64,000 nucleotides of DNA from Rathayibacter sp. VKM Ac-2760 (GTDB taxonomy: Bacteria; Actinomycetota; Actinomycetes; Actinomycetales; Microbacteriaceae): the NCBI RefSeq assembly GCF_009834185.1, contig NZ_CP047173.1:434001-498000 (forward strand). The letters are read 5' to 3'. Positions 16,455 through 26,019 of this stretch are shown piece by piece. The stretch's first letter is position 1. Each line of letters starts with the position of its first letter. Below the pieces are notes generated by a model. The model saw nothing but the letters and a program-made list of their open reading frames with translations. It did not search any database and was not told where the DNA came from. Made by a program: the position numbers and the translations under genes.

Positions 16455-18509
16455 TCAGTCGGCGGTGCGGGTGCGTCGACGGCGGCGGCTGCCGAGGACG
16501 GCGACGGCGCCGAGTGCGGTGAGGAGCCCGGCGGAGGTCAGCAGACCTGCCGTGTCGGCACCGGTCTCGGCGAGGTGGTGCGCGGATGCCGGCGGTGTCA
16601 CCGGCAGCGCGGGGTACCTCGCGGGCGTCACGGCCGTGGACGGGAGGGCTGCCGGGGTGAGCGGCGTGACCGGGACGGGTGCCGGGGTGGACGGGGTGAG
16701 CGGCGTGGCCGGAACCGGTCCCGGGGTGGACGGGGTGAGCGGCGTAGCCGGGACCGGTGCCGGGGTGGGGAGCGTGAGCGTCCCGGTGAGGTCGGTCTTG
16801 ACCAACTCGCCGGCCTCGGTGATGCCGAGGGCGGTGGCGGTGAGGGCGGCGGTGTGCTCGTCGAGTTCGGCCTGAGTGAGGGTGGTGGTGGTGGTGAGTT
16901 CCCCGGTCTCGCCGGGGGCGAGGTCGATGCTGTCGTTCCCCTCGATGAGGTCGATGGCGTCGATCTCGACGTCGCCGGTGTTGGTGAGGGTCGCGGTCCA
17001 CGTGACCGTGGTGCCGACTTCCAACTGCTCGCCGGGCTTGAGGTCGATCGCACCGCGGAGGGTGCCGGTCATCGCGGCCTTCTCGGCCCGGGCGGCCGGC
17101 GTGGGCGCCGGAGTCGGGGCGGGTGCGGGGGTCGGGGCGGCCGGGATGGGTGCGGGAGTCGGGGCGGCCGGGGTGGGTGCGGGAGTCGGGGCGGCCGGGG
17201 TGGGGAGTGCGAGCGTCCCGGTGAGGTCGATGCTGATCTGCTTGCCGACCCCGGGGTCTCCGATGGCGGTGACGGTGAGGACGGCGGTGTGCTTGTCGAG
17301 TTCGGCCTGAGTGAGGGTGGTGGTGGTGGTGAGTTCCCCGGTCTCGCCGGGGGCGAGATCGATGCTGTCGCCCCCCTCTTCGATGTCGATGTCGTGGATG
17401 TCGATGTCGCCGGTGTTGGTGAGGGTCGCGGTCCAGATGATCGTGGTGCCGACTTTCGGCTGCTCGCCGGGCTTGAGGTGGATTTCGCCGCGGAGGGTGC
17501 CGGTCATCGCGGCCTTCTCGGGCCGGGCGGCCGGTGTGGGGGCGGGTGCGGGAGTCGGGGTGGCCGGGACGGGTGCGGGGGTGGGGGTGCCCGGGATGGG
17601 TGCGGGGGTAGGGAGTGCGAGCGTCCCGGTGAAGTCGGGGCTCGTGAGCACGCCGTCCTTGGTGACGCCGAGGGCGGTGGCGGTGAGGACGGCGGTGTGC
17701 TTGTCGAGTTCGGCCTGAGTGAGGGTGGTGGTGAGCGCGAGTTCCCCGGTCTCGCCGGGGGCGAGATCGATGGTGTCGCCCCCTTCCTCGAGGTCGATGT
17801 CGTGGATGTCGAGGTCGCCGGTGTTGGTGAGGGTCGCGGTCCAGATGATCGTGGTGCCGACTTTCGGCTGTGTGCCGGGCTCGAGGTGGACTTCGCCGCG
17901 GAGGGTGCCGGTCATCGCGGCCTTCTCGGCCCGGGCGGCCGGCGTGGGTGCGGGAGTCGGGGTGGGTGCCGGAGTCGGGGTGGCCGACTGCGAGGGAGCG
18001 GGAGCCGGCTGCGTCGTGTCGGCGGGGACGGGAAGCCGGACGTCCTTGGTGATCAGGGTGCGGACTCCCTTCGGGCTCACACCCGCCGTGATCGCCACGA
18101 ATCGGGCCTCGCCGTTGTCGATCTCGGCCTGGGTGAGGGTGGTGACGGTCGAGAACTCCTTGGTCTCACCCACCGCGAGCGTCGTGGTCGTCGTCAGGTC
18201 CCCGGAGGTGACGTCGTGGAGGGGGACGTCGCCGGTGTCCGTGACCGTGGCGGTCCACTTCACCTTCGTGCCGACCGTCGCCTTCTCGCCCGGCTTCAGC
18301 AGGAACTCACCGTGATGCGCTCCGGTGAGCGCGGGGTTCTCGACCGCGGCCGGGGCGGCCGTCTGCGACGGCGACGGCCCGGGGGTCGGCGCGGCGTCGG
18401 CGGCCGGGGCGGAGGCGAGAAGGCCGATGGTCAGGGCGAGGGACGCGGCGACGGTGAACGGGGTGCCGGTGCACCGGCGCGGACGGAAGGACTCGGGTCG
18501 ACTGGGCAT
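16455..18509 (-). CDS. Sortase-anchored Ig-repeat surface protein B
   Basis: 684 residues from ATG 18509 (GAGGAG upstream). The signal peptide is TPFTVAASLALTIGLLAS. Four Ig-like repeats follow (GEFLLKPGEKATVGTKVKWT, then three LRGE/LRGA copies with WTATLTNTGD and I..APGETGEL), separated by PTPAPTPA linkers. The sorting signal is HHLAETGAD, then a helix and RRRRRTRTAD. The last 200 residues and the Pro linker closely match paralogs C and D, also at DNA level. Its 3' end abuts the convergent SRPBCC gene by 38 bases. Predicted cell-wall anchored; role unknown (adhesion or surface layer would fit). Confidence 0.85.
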   Translation of the reverse strand: MPSRPESFRPRRCTGTPFTVAASLALTIGLLASAPAADAAPTPGPSPSQTAAPAAVENPALTGAHHGEFLLKPGEKATVGTKVKWTATVTDTGDVPLHDVTSGDLTTTTTLAVGETKEFSTVTTLTQAEIDNGEARFVAITAGVSPKGVRTLITKDVRLPVPADTTQPAPAPSQSATPTPAPTPTPAPTPAARAEKAAMTGTLRGEVHLEPGTQPKVGTTIIWTATLTNTGDLDIHDIDLEEGGDTIDLAPGETGELALTTTLTQAELDKHTAVLTATALGVTKDGVLTSPDFTGTLALPTPAPIPGTPTPAPVPATPTPAPAPTPAARPEKAAMTGTLRGEIHLKPGEQPKVGTTIIWTATLTNTGDIDIHDIDIEEGGDSIDLAPGETGELTTTTTLTQAELDKHTAVLTVTAIGDPGVGKQISIDLTGTLALPTPAAPTPAPTPAAPTPAPIPAAPTPAPAPTPAPTPAARAEKAAMTGTLRGAIDLKPGEQLEVGTTVTWTATLTNTGDVEIDAIDLIEGNDSIDLAPGETGELTTTTTLTQAELDEHTAALTATALGITEAGELVKTDLTGTLTLPTPAPVPATPLTPSTPGPVPATPLTPSTPAPVPVTPLTPAALPSTAVTPARYPALPVTPPASAHHLAETGADTAGLLTSAGLLTALGAVAVLGSRRRRRTRTAD

Positions 18510-18636
18510 GGAGGCTCCTCGGGAGTGGACGGGACGTGGATCGACGAATGCTCGCATCGTCGGAGGCGGCTCTCCTCATCGGTGGCGCGGATGCGGACGT
18601 TCGGCGCTGGGAGTCGTCGCGGTGCGGGTCGTGAAC

Positions 18637-18686
18637 GCGGAAACGGCCTGGGCTCGTCCGGGTGGGCGAGCTCAGGCCGTTTCCGC
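18637..18686. terminator. Terminator hairpin after surface protein C
   Basis: Arms GCGGAAACGGCCTG(G)GCTCG and their complement (18667-18686) around a short loop, just past the stop of gene C. The same hairpin recurs at 21777-21822 after gene D, as part of the duplicated unit. Confidence 0.85.
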
Positions 18687-18692
18687 TTCGGT

Positions 18693-21389
18693 TCAGTCGG
18701 CGGTGCGGTTGCGTCGACGGCGGCGGCCGCCGAGGACGCCGACTGCGCCGAGGGCGGTGAGGAGCCCGGCGGAGGTCAGCAGACCTGCCGCATCGGCTCC
18801 GGTCTCAGCGAGGTGGTGCGCGGATGCCGGCGGTGTCACCGGCAGCGCGGGGTACTTCGCCGCCGTCACGGCCGTGGACGGGAGGGACGCCGGGGTGAGC
18901 GGCGTGGCCGGAACGGGTGCCGGGGTGGAGGGAGTGATTGGCGTGGCCGGGACGGGTCCCGGGGTGGAGGGGGTGATTGGTGTGGCCGGGACGGGTGCCG
19001 GGGTGGGGAGTGTGAACCTGCCGGTGAGGTCGGTGCTGATGTACTCGCCGTCCTCGGTGTCGCCGCCGGCGGTGGTGGTGAGGACGGCGGTGTGCTTGTC
19101 GAGTTCGGTCTGGGTGAGGGTGGTGGTGGTGGTGAGTTCCCCGGTTTCGCCGGGGGCGAGGTCGATGCTGTCGCCGGAGTCGTCGAGGTCGATGTCGTAG
19201 AGGGTGACGTCGCCGGTGTTGGTGAGGGTCGCGGTCCACGTCACCTCGGTGCCGACCTCGAGCTGCTGGCCGGGCTTGAGGTCGAGCTTGCCGCTGAGCG
19301 TGCCGGCGATCGCGGGGTGCTCGGCCGGGGCCGGGGCCGGGGCCGGCGCCGGGGTGGGCGCCGGAGTCGGCGCCGGGGTGGGCGCCGGGGCCGGGGTGGG
19401 TTGCGGGCGTCCGGCGTGGAAGTCGAACGAGGAACCGAGGGAGAAGGTGACCGGGGTCCCGGCGGGGCTGAGGCCGGTCGCTGTGACGTTGCGTCTGGTG
19501 TGCCCGCTGTCGACCTCGTCCTGGCGGAGGGTGGTGAGGAAGGTGACGTCCTTGGTCTCCTTGGGTGCGAGGGTGATGCGGTCCTTCGCGTCCGTGATAC
19601 CGACGTCGTGGAGGGGGACGTCGCCGGTGTTGGTGAGGGTGGCGGTCCACTTCACGGTCGTGCCGGCCTTCACCTCCTCGCCGAGCCTGAGGACGAGTTC
19701 GCCGCGGAGCGTGCCGGTGAGCGCGGGGTGCTCGGCCGGAGCCGGAGCCGGAGCCGGGGTGGGCGCGGGTGCGGGCGCAGGGGCCGGTGCGGGCGTCGGA
19801 GCCGGAGCCGGTGCGGGTGCGGGTGCCGGTGCGGGCGTCGGAGCAGGGGCCGGTGCGGGTGCGGGCGTCGGAGCCGGTGCGGGTGCCGGTGCCGGTGCCG
19901 GTGCAGGGGCAGTGCCGGTGCGGGCGTCGGTGCGGGTGCAGGTGGGCGCGGGTGCCGGTGCGGGCGTCGGAGCCGGTGCGGGCGCGGGGGCCGGCGCCGG
20001 TGCCGGAGCCGGTGCGGGTGCCGGTGCGGGTGTCGGGGCCGGTGCGGGCGTGGGAGTGGTGGGGAGGGGGAGGGTGCCGGTGATGTCGGTGTCGACGGTT
20101 TGGCCGTGGTCGGTTTCGCCGGTGAGGTAGGCGGTGTAGGTGGTGGTGTGATTGTCGAGGTCGGTCTGGTCGACGGCGGTGGTGACGGTTCGTTCGGTGC
20201 TCTGGCCGGGGGCGAGGGTGAAGTCGTCGGGTCCGTCTTCGAAGTCGATGTCGTGGATGGTGACGTCGCCGGTGTTCTTGATCGTGGCGGTCCATTTCAC
20301 GGGCGTGCCGACCTTGGGCTGCTCGCCGGGCTTGAGGAGGAGTTCGCCGCGGAGGGTGCCGTTGAGCGCGGGGTGCTCGACCGGAGCCGGAGCCGGAGCC
20401 GGAGCGGGAGCCGGAGCGGGTGCGGGCGTCGGTGCCGGTGCGGGCGTCGGGGCCGGTGCGGGCGTCGGAGTGCTGGGGGTGGGGAGGGGCAGGGTGCCGG
20501 TGATGTCGATGTCGACGGGTTTGCCGTGGTCGGTTGTGCCGCTGAGGTAGGCGGTGTAGGTGGTGGTGTGCTTGTCGAGGTCGGTCTGATCGAGGGCGCT
20601 GGTGACTGTTCGTTCGGTGCTCTGGCCGGGGGCGAGGGTGTAGTCGTCGGGTCCGTCTTCGAAGTCGATGTCGTGGATGGTGACGTCGCCGGTGTTCTTG
20701 ATCGTGGCGGTCCATTTCACGGGCGTGCCGACCTTGGGCTGCTCGCCGGGCTTGAGGAGGAGTTCGCCGCGGAGGGTGCCGGTGAGCGCGGGGTGCTCGG
20801 CCGCAGCCGGAGCCGGAGCCGGTGCCGGTGCGGGTGCGGGCGCGGGTGCGGGTGCCGGGGCCGGTGCGGGTGCGGGGGCGGGTGCGGGCGTGGGAGTGGT
20901 GGGGAGGGGGAGGGTGCCGGTGATGTCGGTGTCGAAGGCCTGGCCGTGGTCGGTTGTGCCGGCGAGGTAGGCGGTGTAGGTGGTGGTGTGCTTGTCGAGG
21001 TCGGTCTGGTCGAGGGCGGTGGTGACTGTTCGTTCGGTGCTCTGGCCGGGGGCGAGGGTGAAGTCGTCGGGTCCGTCTTCGAAGTCGATGTCGTGGATGG
21101 TGACGTCGCCGGTGTTCTTGATCGTGGCGGTCCATTTCACGGGCGTGCCGACCTTGGGCTGCTCGCCGGGCTTGAGGAGGAGTTCGCCGCGGAGGGTGCC
21201 GGTGAGCGCAGGGTGCTCGGCTGCAGCCGGGGCGGACGACGGTGCGGGTGTGGAGAGAGGAGCCGCATCGGCGGCGTACGCGGCCGGGGCGGCGCCGAGG
21301 AGGCCGACAGTCAGCGCGATGGACGTCGCGACCGTGAACGGGGTGCCGGTGCAGCGGCGCGAACGGAAGGAATCGGAACGATTGGGCAC
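18693..21389 (-). CDS. Sortase-anchored Ig-repeat surface protein C
   Basis: 898 residues from GTG 21389 (AGGAG upstream). The signal peptide is TPFTVATSIALTVGLLGAA. Three almost identical repeats (LRGELLLKPGEQPKVGTPVK type) are followed by a long Pro-Ala linker of about 110 residues, two further repeats, and LAETGAD plus a TM helix and RRRRRNRTAD. In the linker a short stretch reads TCTRTDARTGT instead of PA repeats (about 19909-19955), as if two compensating indels had occurred. Cell-wall anchored by an LAxTG sortase. Paralog of A, B, D and E. Confidence 0.85.
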   Translation of the reverse strand: MPNRSDSFRSRRCTGTPFTVATSIALTVGLLGAAPAAYAADAAPLSTPAPSSAPAAAEHPALTGTLRGELLLKPGEQPKVGTPVKWTATIKNTGDVTIHDIDFEDGPDDFTLAPGQSTERTVTTALDQTDLDKHTTTYTAYLAGTTDHGQAFDTDITGTLPLPTTPTPAPAPAPAPAPAPAPAPAPAPAPAPAPAAAEHPALTGTLRGELLLKPGEQPKVGTPVKWTATIKNTGDVTIHDIDFEDGPDDYTLAPGQSTERTVTSALDQTDLDKHTTTYTAYLSGTTDHGKPVDIDITGTLPLPTPSTPTPAPAPTPAPAPTPAPAPAPAPAPAPAPVEHPALNGTLRGELLLKPGEQPKVGTPVKWTATIKNTGDVTIHDIDFEDGPDDFTLAPGQSTERTVTTAVDQTDLDNHTTTYTAYLTGETDHGQTVDTDITGTLPLPTTPTPAPAPTPAPAPAPAPAPAPAPAPAPAPTPAPAPAPTCTRTDARTGTAPAPAPAPAPAPAPTPAPAPAPAPTPAPAPAPAPAPAPTPAPAPAPAPAPTPAPAPAPAEHPALTGTLRGELVLRLGEEVKAGTTVKWTATLTNTGDVPLHDVGITDAKDRITLAPKETKDVTFLTTLRQDEVDSGHTRRNVTATGLSPAGTPVTFSLGSSFDFHAGRPQPTPAPAPTPAPTPAPTPAPAPAPAPAEHPAIAGTLSGKLDLKPGQQLEVGTEVTWTATLTNTGDVTLYDIDLDDSGDSIDLAPGETGELTTTTTLTQTELDKHTAVLTTTAGGDTEDGEYISTDLTGRFTLPTPAPVPATPITPSTPGPVPATPITPSTPAPVPATPLTPASLPSTAVTAAKYPALPVTPPASAHHLAETGADAAGLLTSAGLLTALGAVGVLGGRRRRRNRTAD
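20152..21220. repeat. Three near-identical repeats with 420-base period inside gene C
   Basis: Blocks starting near 20152, 20572 and 20992 are almost identical for about 230 bases; the stretches at 20656, 20236 and 21076 agree base for base over more than 100 bases. Between them are GGTGCGGGTGCC-type minisatellites coding the Pro-Ala linkers. This can support copy-number change by recombination. Confidence 0.9.
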
Positions 21390-21567
21390 GGAAGCTCCTC
21401 TGAAAGGGACGGGACGTGAATCGAAGGATCGTCGCATCCTCGGAGTCGCGATGCCTCGTGGATGGCGCGGAGGAGCACGTCCGGCGCTGGAAGGTCAGTC
21501 GAGGCGCGGAACCTGTCGGTGCCGTCGGTCGTGTGATCCCGCGGAGGTCCTCCGATCCGGCCGCCCC

Positions 21568-21671
21568 TCAGCGGATGCCGCTGCGGGCGAAGCCCTGCAC
21601 GAAGGAGCGCTGGAAGGCGTGGAACAGCAGCACCATCGGCAGCACCGACGCCAGCGCGAGCGCCGTGCTCG
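21568..21671 (-). pseudogene. Stranded 3' end of a MalG-type permease gene
   Basis: The reverse strand encodes ...LALASVLPMVLLFHAFQRSF then VQGFARSGIR and a stop, matching the last 33 residues of the permease at 24187-25092. About 100 bases align (21572-21671 with 24191-24290) with roughly four mismatches. No upstream part of the gene is present. It lies between surface genes C and D and is followed by a second copy of the upstream region of gene B (21672-21770). It marks a duplicated segment and is not a functional gene. Confidence 0.9.
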
Positions 21672-21776
21672 ACGTCGATCGACGAACGGTCGCATCGTCG
21701 GAGGTGGGTCTCCTCATCGGTGGCGCGGATGCGGACGTTCGCGGCTGCGAGTTGTCGCGGTGCGGGTCGCGAACGC

Positions 21777-21822
21777 GGAAACGGCCTGGGCTCGTCCGGG
21801 TGGACGGGCTCAGGCCGTTTCT
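21777..21822. terminator. Terminator hairpin after surface gene D
   Basis: GGAAACGGCCTG(G)GCTCG paired with its complement across a short loop, immediately past the stop of gene D. It is a duplicate of the hairpin at 18637-18686. Confidence 0.8.
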
Positions 21823-21830
21823 ACTTCGGG

Positions 21831-24076
21831 TCAGTCGGCGGTGCGGTTGCGTCGTCGGCGGCGGCCGCCGAGGACGCCGAGTGCTCCGAGGGCGGTGAGG
21901 AGGCTTGCGGCGGTCAGGAGACCCGCCGAGTCGGCACCGGTCTGGGCGAGGTGGTGCGCGGATGCCTGCGGTGTCACCGGCAGCGCGGGGTACTTCGCCG
22001 CGGTCACGGCCGTGGCCGGGAGGGGTGCCGGGGTGAGCGGCGTGGCGGGGACGGGTGCCGGGGTGGACGGGGTGAGCGGCGTGGCCGGTCCCGGGGTGGA
22101 CGGGGTGAGCGGCGTAGCCGGGACCGGTGCCGGGGTGGGGAGTGCGAACGTCCCGGTGAGGTCGGTGCTGATGAGCTCGCCGTCCTCGGTCTCGCCGGTG
22201 GCGGTGGTGGTGAGGGCGGCGGTGTGCTTGTCGAGTTCGGCCTGAGTGAGGGTGGTGGTCGTGGTGAGTTCTCCGGTTTCGCCGGGGCCGAGGTCGATGC
22301 TCTCGCCCGAGTCGTCGAGGTCGATGTCGTCGATCTCGAGGTCGCCGGTGTTGGTGAGGGTCGCGGTCCACGTCACCTCCGTGCCGACCTTCGGCTGCTC
22401 GCCGGGCTTGAGGTCGAGCATGCCGCTGAGGGTGCCGGCGATCGCGGGGTGCTCGGCCGGGGCCGGGGCGGGGGTCGGCGCGGGGGTGGGTGCCGGGGTC
22501 GGGGTGGGCGACGGTGCAGGGGTGGGTGCCGGGCGTCCGGTCGGGAAGTCGAACGAGGAACCGAGGGAGTAGGTGACCGGCGTCTCGGCGGGGCTGAGAC
22601 CGGTCGCCGTGACGTTGCGTCGGGAGCGCCCGCTGTCGACCTCGTCCTGGCGGAGGGTGGTGAGGAAGGTGACGTCCTTGGTCTCCTTGGGGGCGAGGGT
22701 GATGCGGTCCTTCGAGTCGGGAACGCCGACGTCGTGGAGAGCGACGTCGCCGGTGTTGGTGAGGGTCGCGGTCCACTTCACGGTCGTGCCGGCCTGGGGC
22801 TTCTCGCCGGGCTCGAGGTCGAGCGCGCCGCGGAGCGTGCCGGAGAGCGCGGGGTGCTCGCCGACGGCGGGAGCGAGGCGCAGCTCGCCCTTCGCGGGGA
22901 TCTGGTACCGGCCGGTCGGGCCTTCCGCGGTGAACTCGCTCTCGTACTTCACGACGCCCGCATCGAGGTCGGCCTGGGTGATCCGTCCCGGCTTCGTGGT
23001 GTCGGCGACGTAGCCGTTGTAGCCGGGGGCGAGTTCAAGCGTGGTCGGGAGGATCTTGACGGTGTCGCGGGTCTGGTGGTGGAAGGTGACGACCCAGGTC
23101 ACCGTGGTGCCGACCTTCAGCGGCTCGCCCGGCTTCAGATCGAGCGTCCCCACGACCGTCGCGGTCACGGGGGTGGCAGCGGGGGCTGGTGCCGGTGCGG
23201 GCGCCGGTGCCGGGGTGGGTGCCGGCGTGCTGGGGGCGGCGGGGGTGCTCGGGACGGGCGTCGGTGCCGGAGCGGGTGCCGGGGCCGGTTGTGGCTGCTG
23301 GACCGGCAATTCGATCCGGCCGTGGACGTCGTCTCTGAGCTCAGTGCCTTGGGGGCTTGTGCCGACTGCGGTCTCTGAGAGGAAGGTGACGTGGAGCTCG
23401 TCGACGTCGAACCCATCGACTTGGGTGGTCACGGAGACGGTCTTGACCTCACCTACCGCGAGATCGATGGTCTTGCTTTTCCCTTCGACCGAGACGTTGT
23501 GGAGCGGGACGTCGCCGGTGTTGGTGACGGTGACGGTCCATGTGACCGTGGTCCCACGTTTGACCTGCTCGCCGGGCTTCAGCATGATCTCGCCGCGGGC
23601 GGACGTCGTCAACGCCGGGTGCTCGACCGCTGCCGGGGCCGAGGGCGCGGTCGGGGTGGCCGATGCTGCCGGGGTCGCGGACGCGGCCGGAGCGGCGGGC
23701 GCGGTGGGCGCCGCAGGGGTCGCGGGCGCGGCCGGGCGGCGTGCGCGGCAGGGTGGCGGGAGCGGCGGGGTGGCCGATGCGGCCGGCATGGCGGGCGCGG
23801 CCGGCGTTGCGGGCGCAGCCGGGGCGGTGGGCGCAGCCGGGGTGGCGGGCGCAGCCGGGTGGCGGAAGACGCCGGGGTGGCGGGCGCGGCGGACGGGACC
23901 GGCGTGGCCGACGGCGACGGCGACGGCGACGCCGACTGCGACGGCATGGCCGACGGGACGGCATCCGCGGCGTTGGCGGGCGTGGCCGAGGCGAGCAGGC
24001 CGATGGTCAGCGCGAGGGACGCGGCGACGGTGAGGGGCGTGCCGGCGCAACGGCGGCGACGGAAGGATTCGGGCAC
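21831..24076 (-). pseudogene. Surface protein D, frameshifted in a G tract
   Basis: The signal peptide (MPESFRRRRCAGTPLTVAAS, GTG 24076, AGGAG upstream) is in one frame. The rest, four Ig-like repeats and the LAQTGAD sorting signal with RRRRRNRTAD, is in the next frame. The frames meet at 23857-23859, where a repeat reads GCCGGGTGG although the sister repeats read GCCGGGGTGG. One missing G explains the shift, after which ATPAAPATPAAP continues. About 750 residues would be made if repaired. Another pair of small indels seems present near 23735-23775. It could be phase variation, true decay, or a sequencing error in a GC repeat. Confidence 0.8.
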
Positions 24077-24186
24077 AGAGGACTCCTGGTACTGGTGGGA
24101 AAGCGGAAGGACGAAAGTCGCATCCCCGGAGTCGACTCACCGAACATCTGGCGCGGCGCGTGTCAGGTGGCGTGATTCGTGAACGG

Positions 24187-25092
24187 CTACCGGATGCCGC
24201 TGCGGGCGAAGCCCTGCACGAAGTAGCGCTGGAAGGCGAGGAACAGCAGCACCATCGGCAGCACCGACACCAGCGCGAGCGCCATGCTCGCGGAGTAGTC
24301 CGGCGTCGACTGGCCCTTGAGGTAGAGCAGTCCGATCGGCAGGGTGAACAGCTCGTTGTCCTTCAGCGCGATCAGCGGCCAGGCGAAGTCGTTCCAGCTG
24401 CCCAGCAGCGTCAGCAGGATCAGCACCGCGATCAGCGGCTTGCTCAGCGGCAGGACGATCTGCAGGAACACCCGCAGGTGCCCGGCCCCGTCGATCCGCG
24501 CGGCCTCGATCAGCTCCTCCGGGATCGAGAGGAAGAACTGCCGGGCGAGGAAGATGCCGAACGCCGCCGCCGCTCCGGGCAGGATCACCGACCAGTAGGT
24601 GCCGTAGATCTGCAGCCCGGTGACGAGCTTGAACTGCGCGACCATGATCGCCTGCACGGGGATCATCATCGTCGCGAGCGCCAGGAGGAACAGCAGATTG
24701 CGGCCCGGGAAGCGCAGCCGCGCGAAGCCCCAGCCCGCCAGCAGGTTCAGCACGACCGTGAACGCGGTCACGAACGCACCGACCACGACCGAGTTGACGA
24801 ACCACTCGGCGACGGGGAAGCGGGCGAAGACGGTCGCGAAGTTCTCCAACGAGATCTCGCTCGGCCAGAACTGCGGCGGGCCGGGCGAGAAGACCTCGCC
24901 GCGCGGCGAGAACGCGATGACGAGCATCCAGTAGAGCGGGAAGAAGACGATCGCGGAGGCGATCACGGCGACGACGATGCGGACGACGAGTCCCGCGCGC
25001 GAGCCGTCGCGGGTCGAGCGGCGGCGCTTCGGCGCGTCGCGGACGGTCGCCGCGGCGACCGCGGCGGGCGTGGTGAGGGTGGAGGACGTCAC
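24187..25092 (-). CDS. Carbohydrate ABC permease (MalG type)
   Basis: 301 residues with six TM helices. The EAA loop is IPEELIEAARIDGAGHLRVF, and the family C-terminus is LLFLAFQRYFVQGFARSGIR. It is the second permease of a sugar importer with the upstream genes at 25102 and 26019. No ATPase is encoded here, as is usual when a shared MsiK-like ATPase serves several importers in actinobacteria. A 100-base copy of its 3' end is at 21568-21671. Confidence 0.93.
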   Translation of the reverse strand: MTSSTLTTPAAVAAATVRDAPKRRRSTRDGSRAGLVVRIVVAVIASAIVFFPLYWMLVIAFSPRGEVFSPGPPQFWPSEISLENFATVFARFPVAEWFVNSVVVGAFVTAFTVVLNLLAGWGFARLRFPGRNLLFLLALATMMIPVQAIMVAQFKLVTGLQIYGTYWSVILPGAAAAFGIFLARQFFLSIPEELIEAARIDGAGHLRVFLQIVLPLSKPLIAVLILLTLLGSWNDFAWPLIALKDNELFTLPIGLLYLKGQSTPDYSASMALALVSVLPMVLLFLAFQRYFVQGFARSGIR

Positions 25093-25101
25093 AGGAGGCT
25101 C

Positions 25102-26019
25102 CTATTCGACGAGGTCGCGGGTGCGACTCGTGCGCCACTGCAGGTAGGTGAAGGCGAGGGAGACGAGCAGGATGACGACTCCGAGCGCGGCGCCGTAGCC
25201 CTGCTCGCGCACCTGGAAGCCGTTGCGGTAGGCGTAGGTGCCGAGGACGGAGGTCGAGAAGCCCGGCCCGCCGCCCGTCATCACGAAGACGATGTCGAAG
25301 ACCTGGAACGAGGCGATCACGTTCATGATCAGCAGGAAGAACGTCGACGGGCCGACCAGCGGCACCGTCAGCGAGCGGAACTGCTGCCAGCGGGTGGCGC
25401 CGTCGATCCGCGCCGCCTCGTAGAGCTCGGGCGAGACGCCCTGGAGGCCGGCGATGTAGATCACCATGTTGAAGCCGATGCGCAGCCAGACCGCGGTGAG
25501 CATCACCGAGATCATCGCCGCGGCGCCGTCCGACTGCCAGGACACCGGCGAGGCGCCGAGCGAGGAGAGCACCTTGTTGACGATGCCGGAGGACTCGCTG
25601 AAGATCGTGACCGCGATCATGCCGGAGGCGACTCCGGAGATGACCAGCGGCAGCACGATGATCGTGCGGAAGATCCCGCGGGCCGGCAGCACCGAGTTGA
25701 GCAGCACCGCCAGCCCGAGTCCGCCGAGCAGCTCGAGCGGGACCGTCACCGCGGTGAAGAGCAGCGTGTTGCCGAGGCTCTGCCAGAAGACCGGGTCGGC
25801 GCCCATCCGGGCGTAGTTAGCGAGGCCGACCCACTCCGGGGTGCCGAAACCGCGCGACTCCTGGAACGACAGCTGGATCGCCCAGAGGATCGGCACGAAC
25901 AGGAACAGCGCCATCAGCAGCAGGTTGGGGCCGACGAAGCCGAAGCCGGCCAGTGCCTCCCTGGTGCGGGCGGTGCGGCGCCGACGCGGGGGCGACCCGC
26001 GGAGGGGGACGGCGGTCAT
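25102..26019 (-). CDS. Carbohydrate ABC permease (MalF type)
   Basis: 305 residues from ATG 26019, whose A is shared with the stop of the binding-protein gene (TGATG). Six TM helices follow an Arg-rich N-terminus. The EAA loop is VSPELYEAARIDGATRWQQF. FVMTGGGPG is the usual conserved MalF-type sequence. It pairs with the MalG-type gene nine bases downstream. Substrate is unknown; the neighbouring phosphotransferase gene gives no firm clue. Confidence 0.93.
   Translation of the reverse strand: MTAVPLRGSPPRRRRTARTREALAGFGFVGPNLLLMALFLFVPILWAIQLSFQESRGFGTPEWVGLANYARMGADPVFWQSLGNTLLFTAVTVPLELLGGLGLAVLLNSVLPARGIFRTIIVLPLVISGVASGMIAVTIFSESSGIVNKVLSSLGASPVSWQSDGAAAMISVMLTAVWLRIGFNMVIYIAGLQGVSPELYEAARIDGATRWQQFRSLTVPLVGPSTFFLLIMNVIASFQVFDIVFVMTGGGPGFSTSVLGTYAYRNGFQVREQGYGAALGVVILLVSLAFTYLQWRTSRTRDLVE

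Noticed and set aside
16425..21419. A 1664-codon open frame on the forward strand
   Set aside because: It is the antisense shadow of surface genes B and C (low-complexity Gly/Arg-rich product, no start context); the reverse-strand genes have signal peptides, repeats and sorting signals.
21495..21695. Small Arg/Cys-rich reverse ORF
   Set aside because: It is a different frame over the stranded permease end; only the permease frame has homology.
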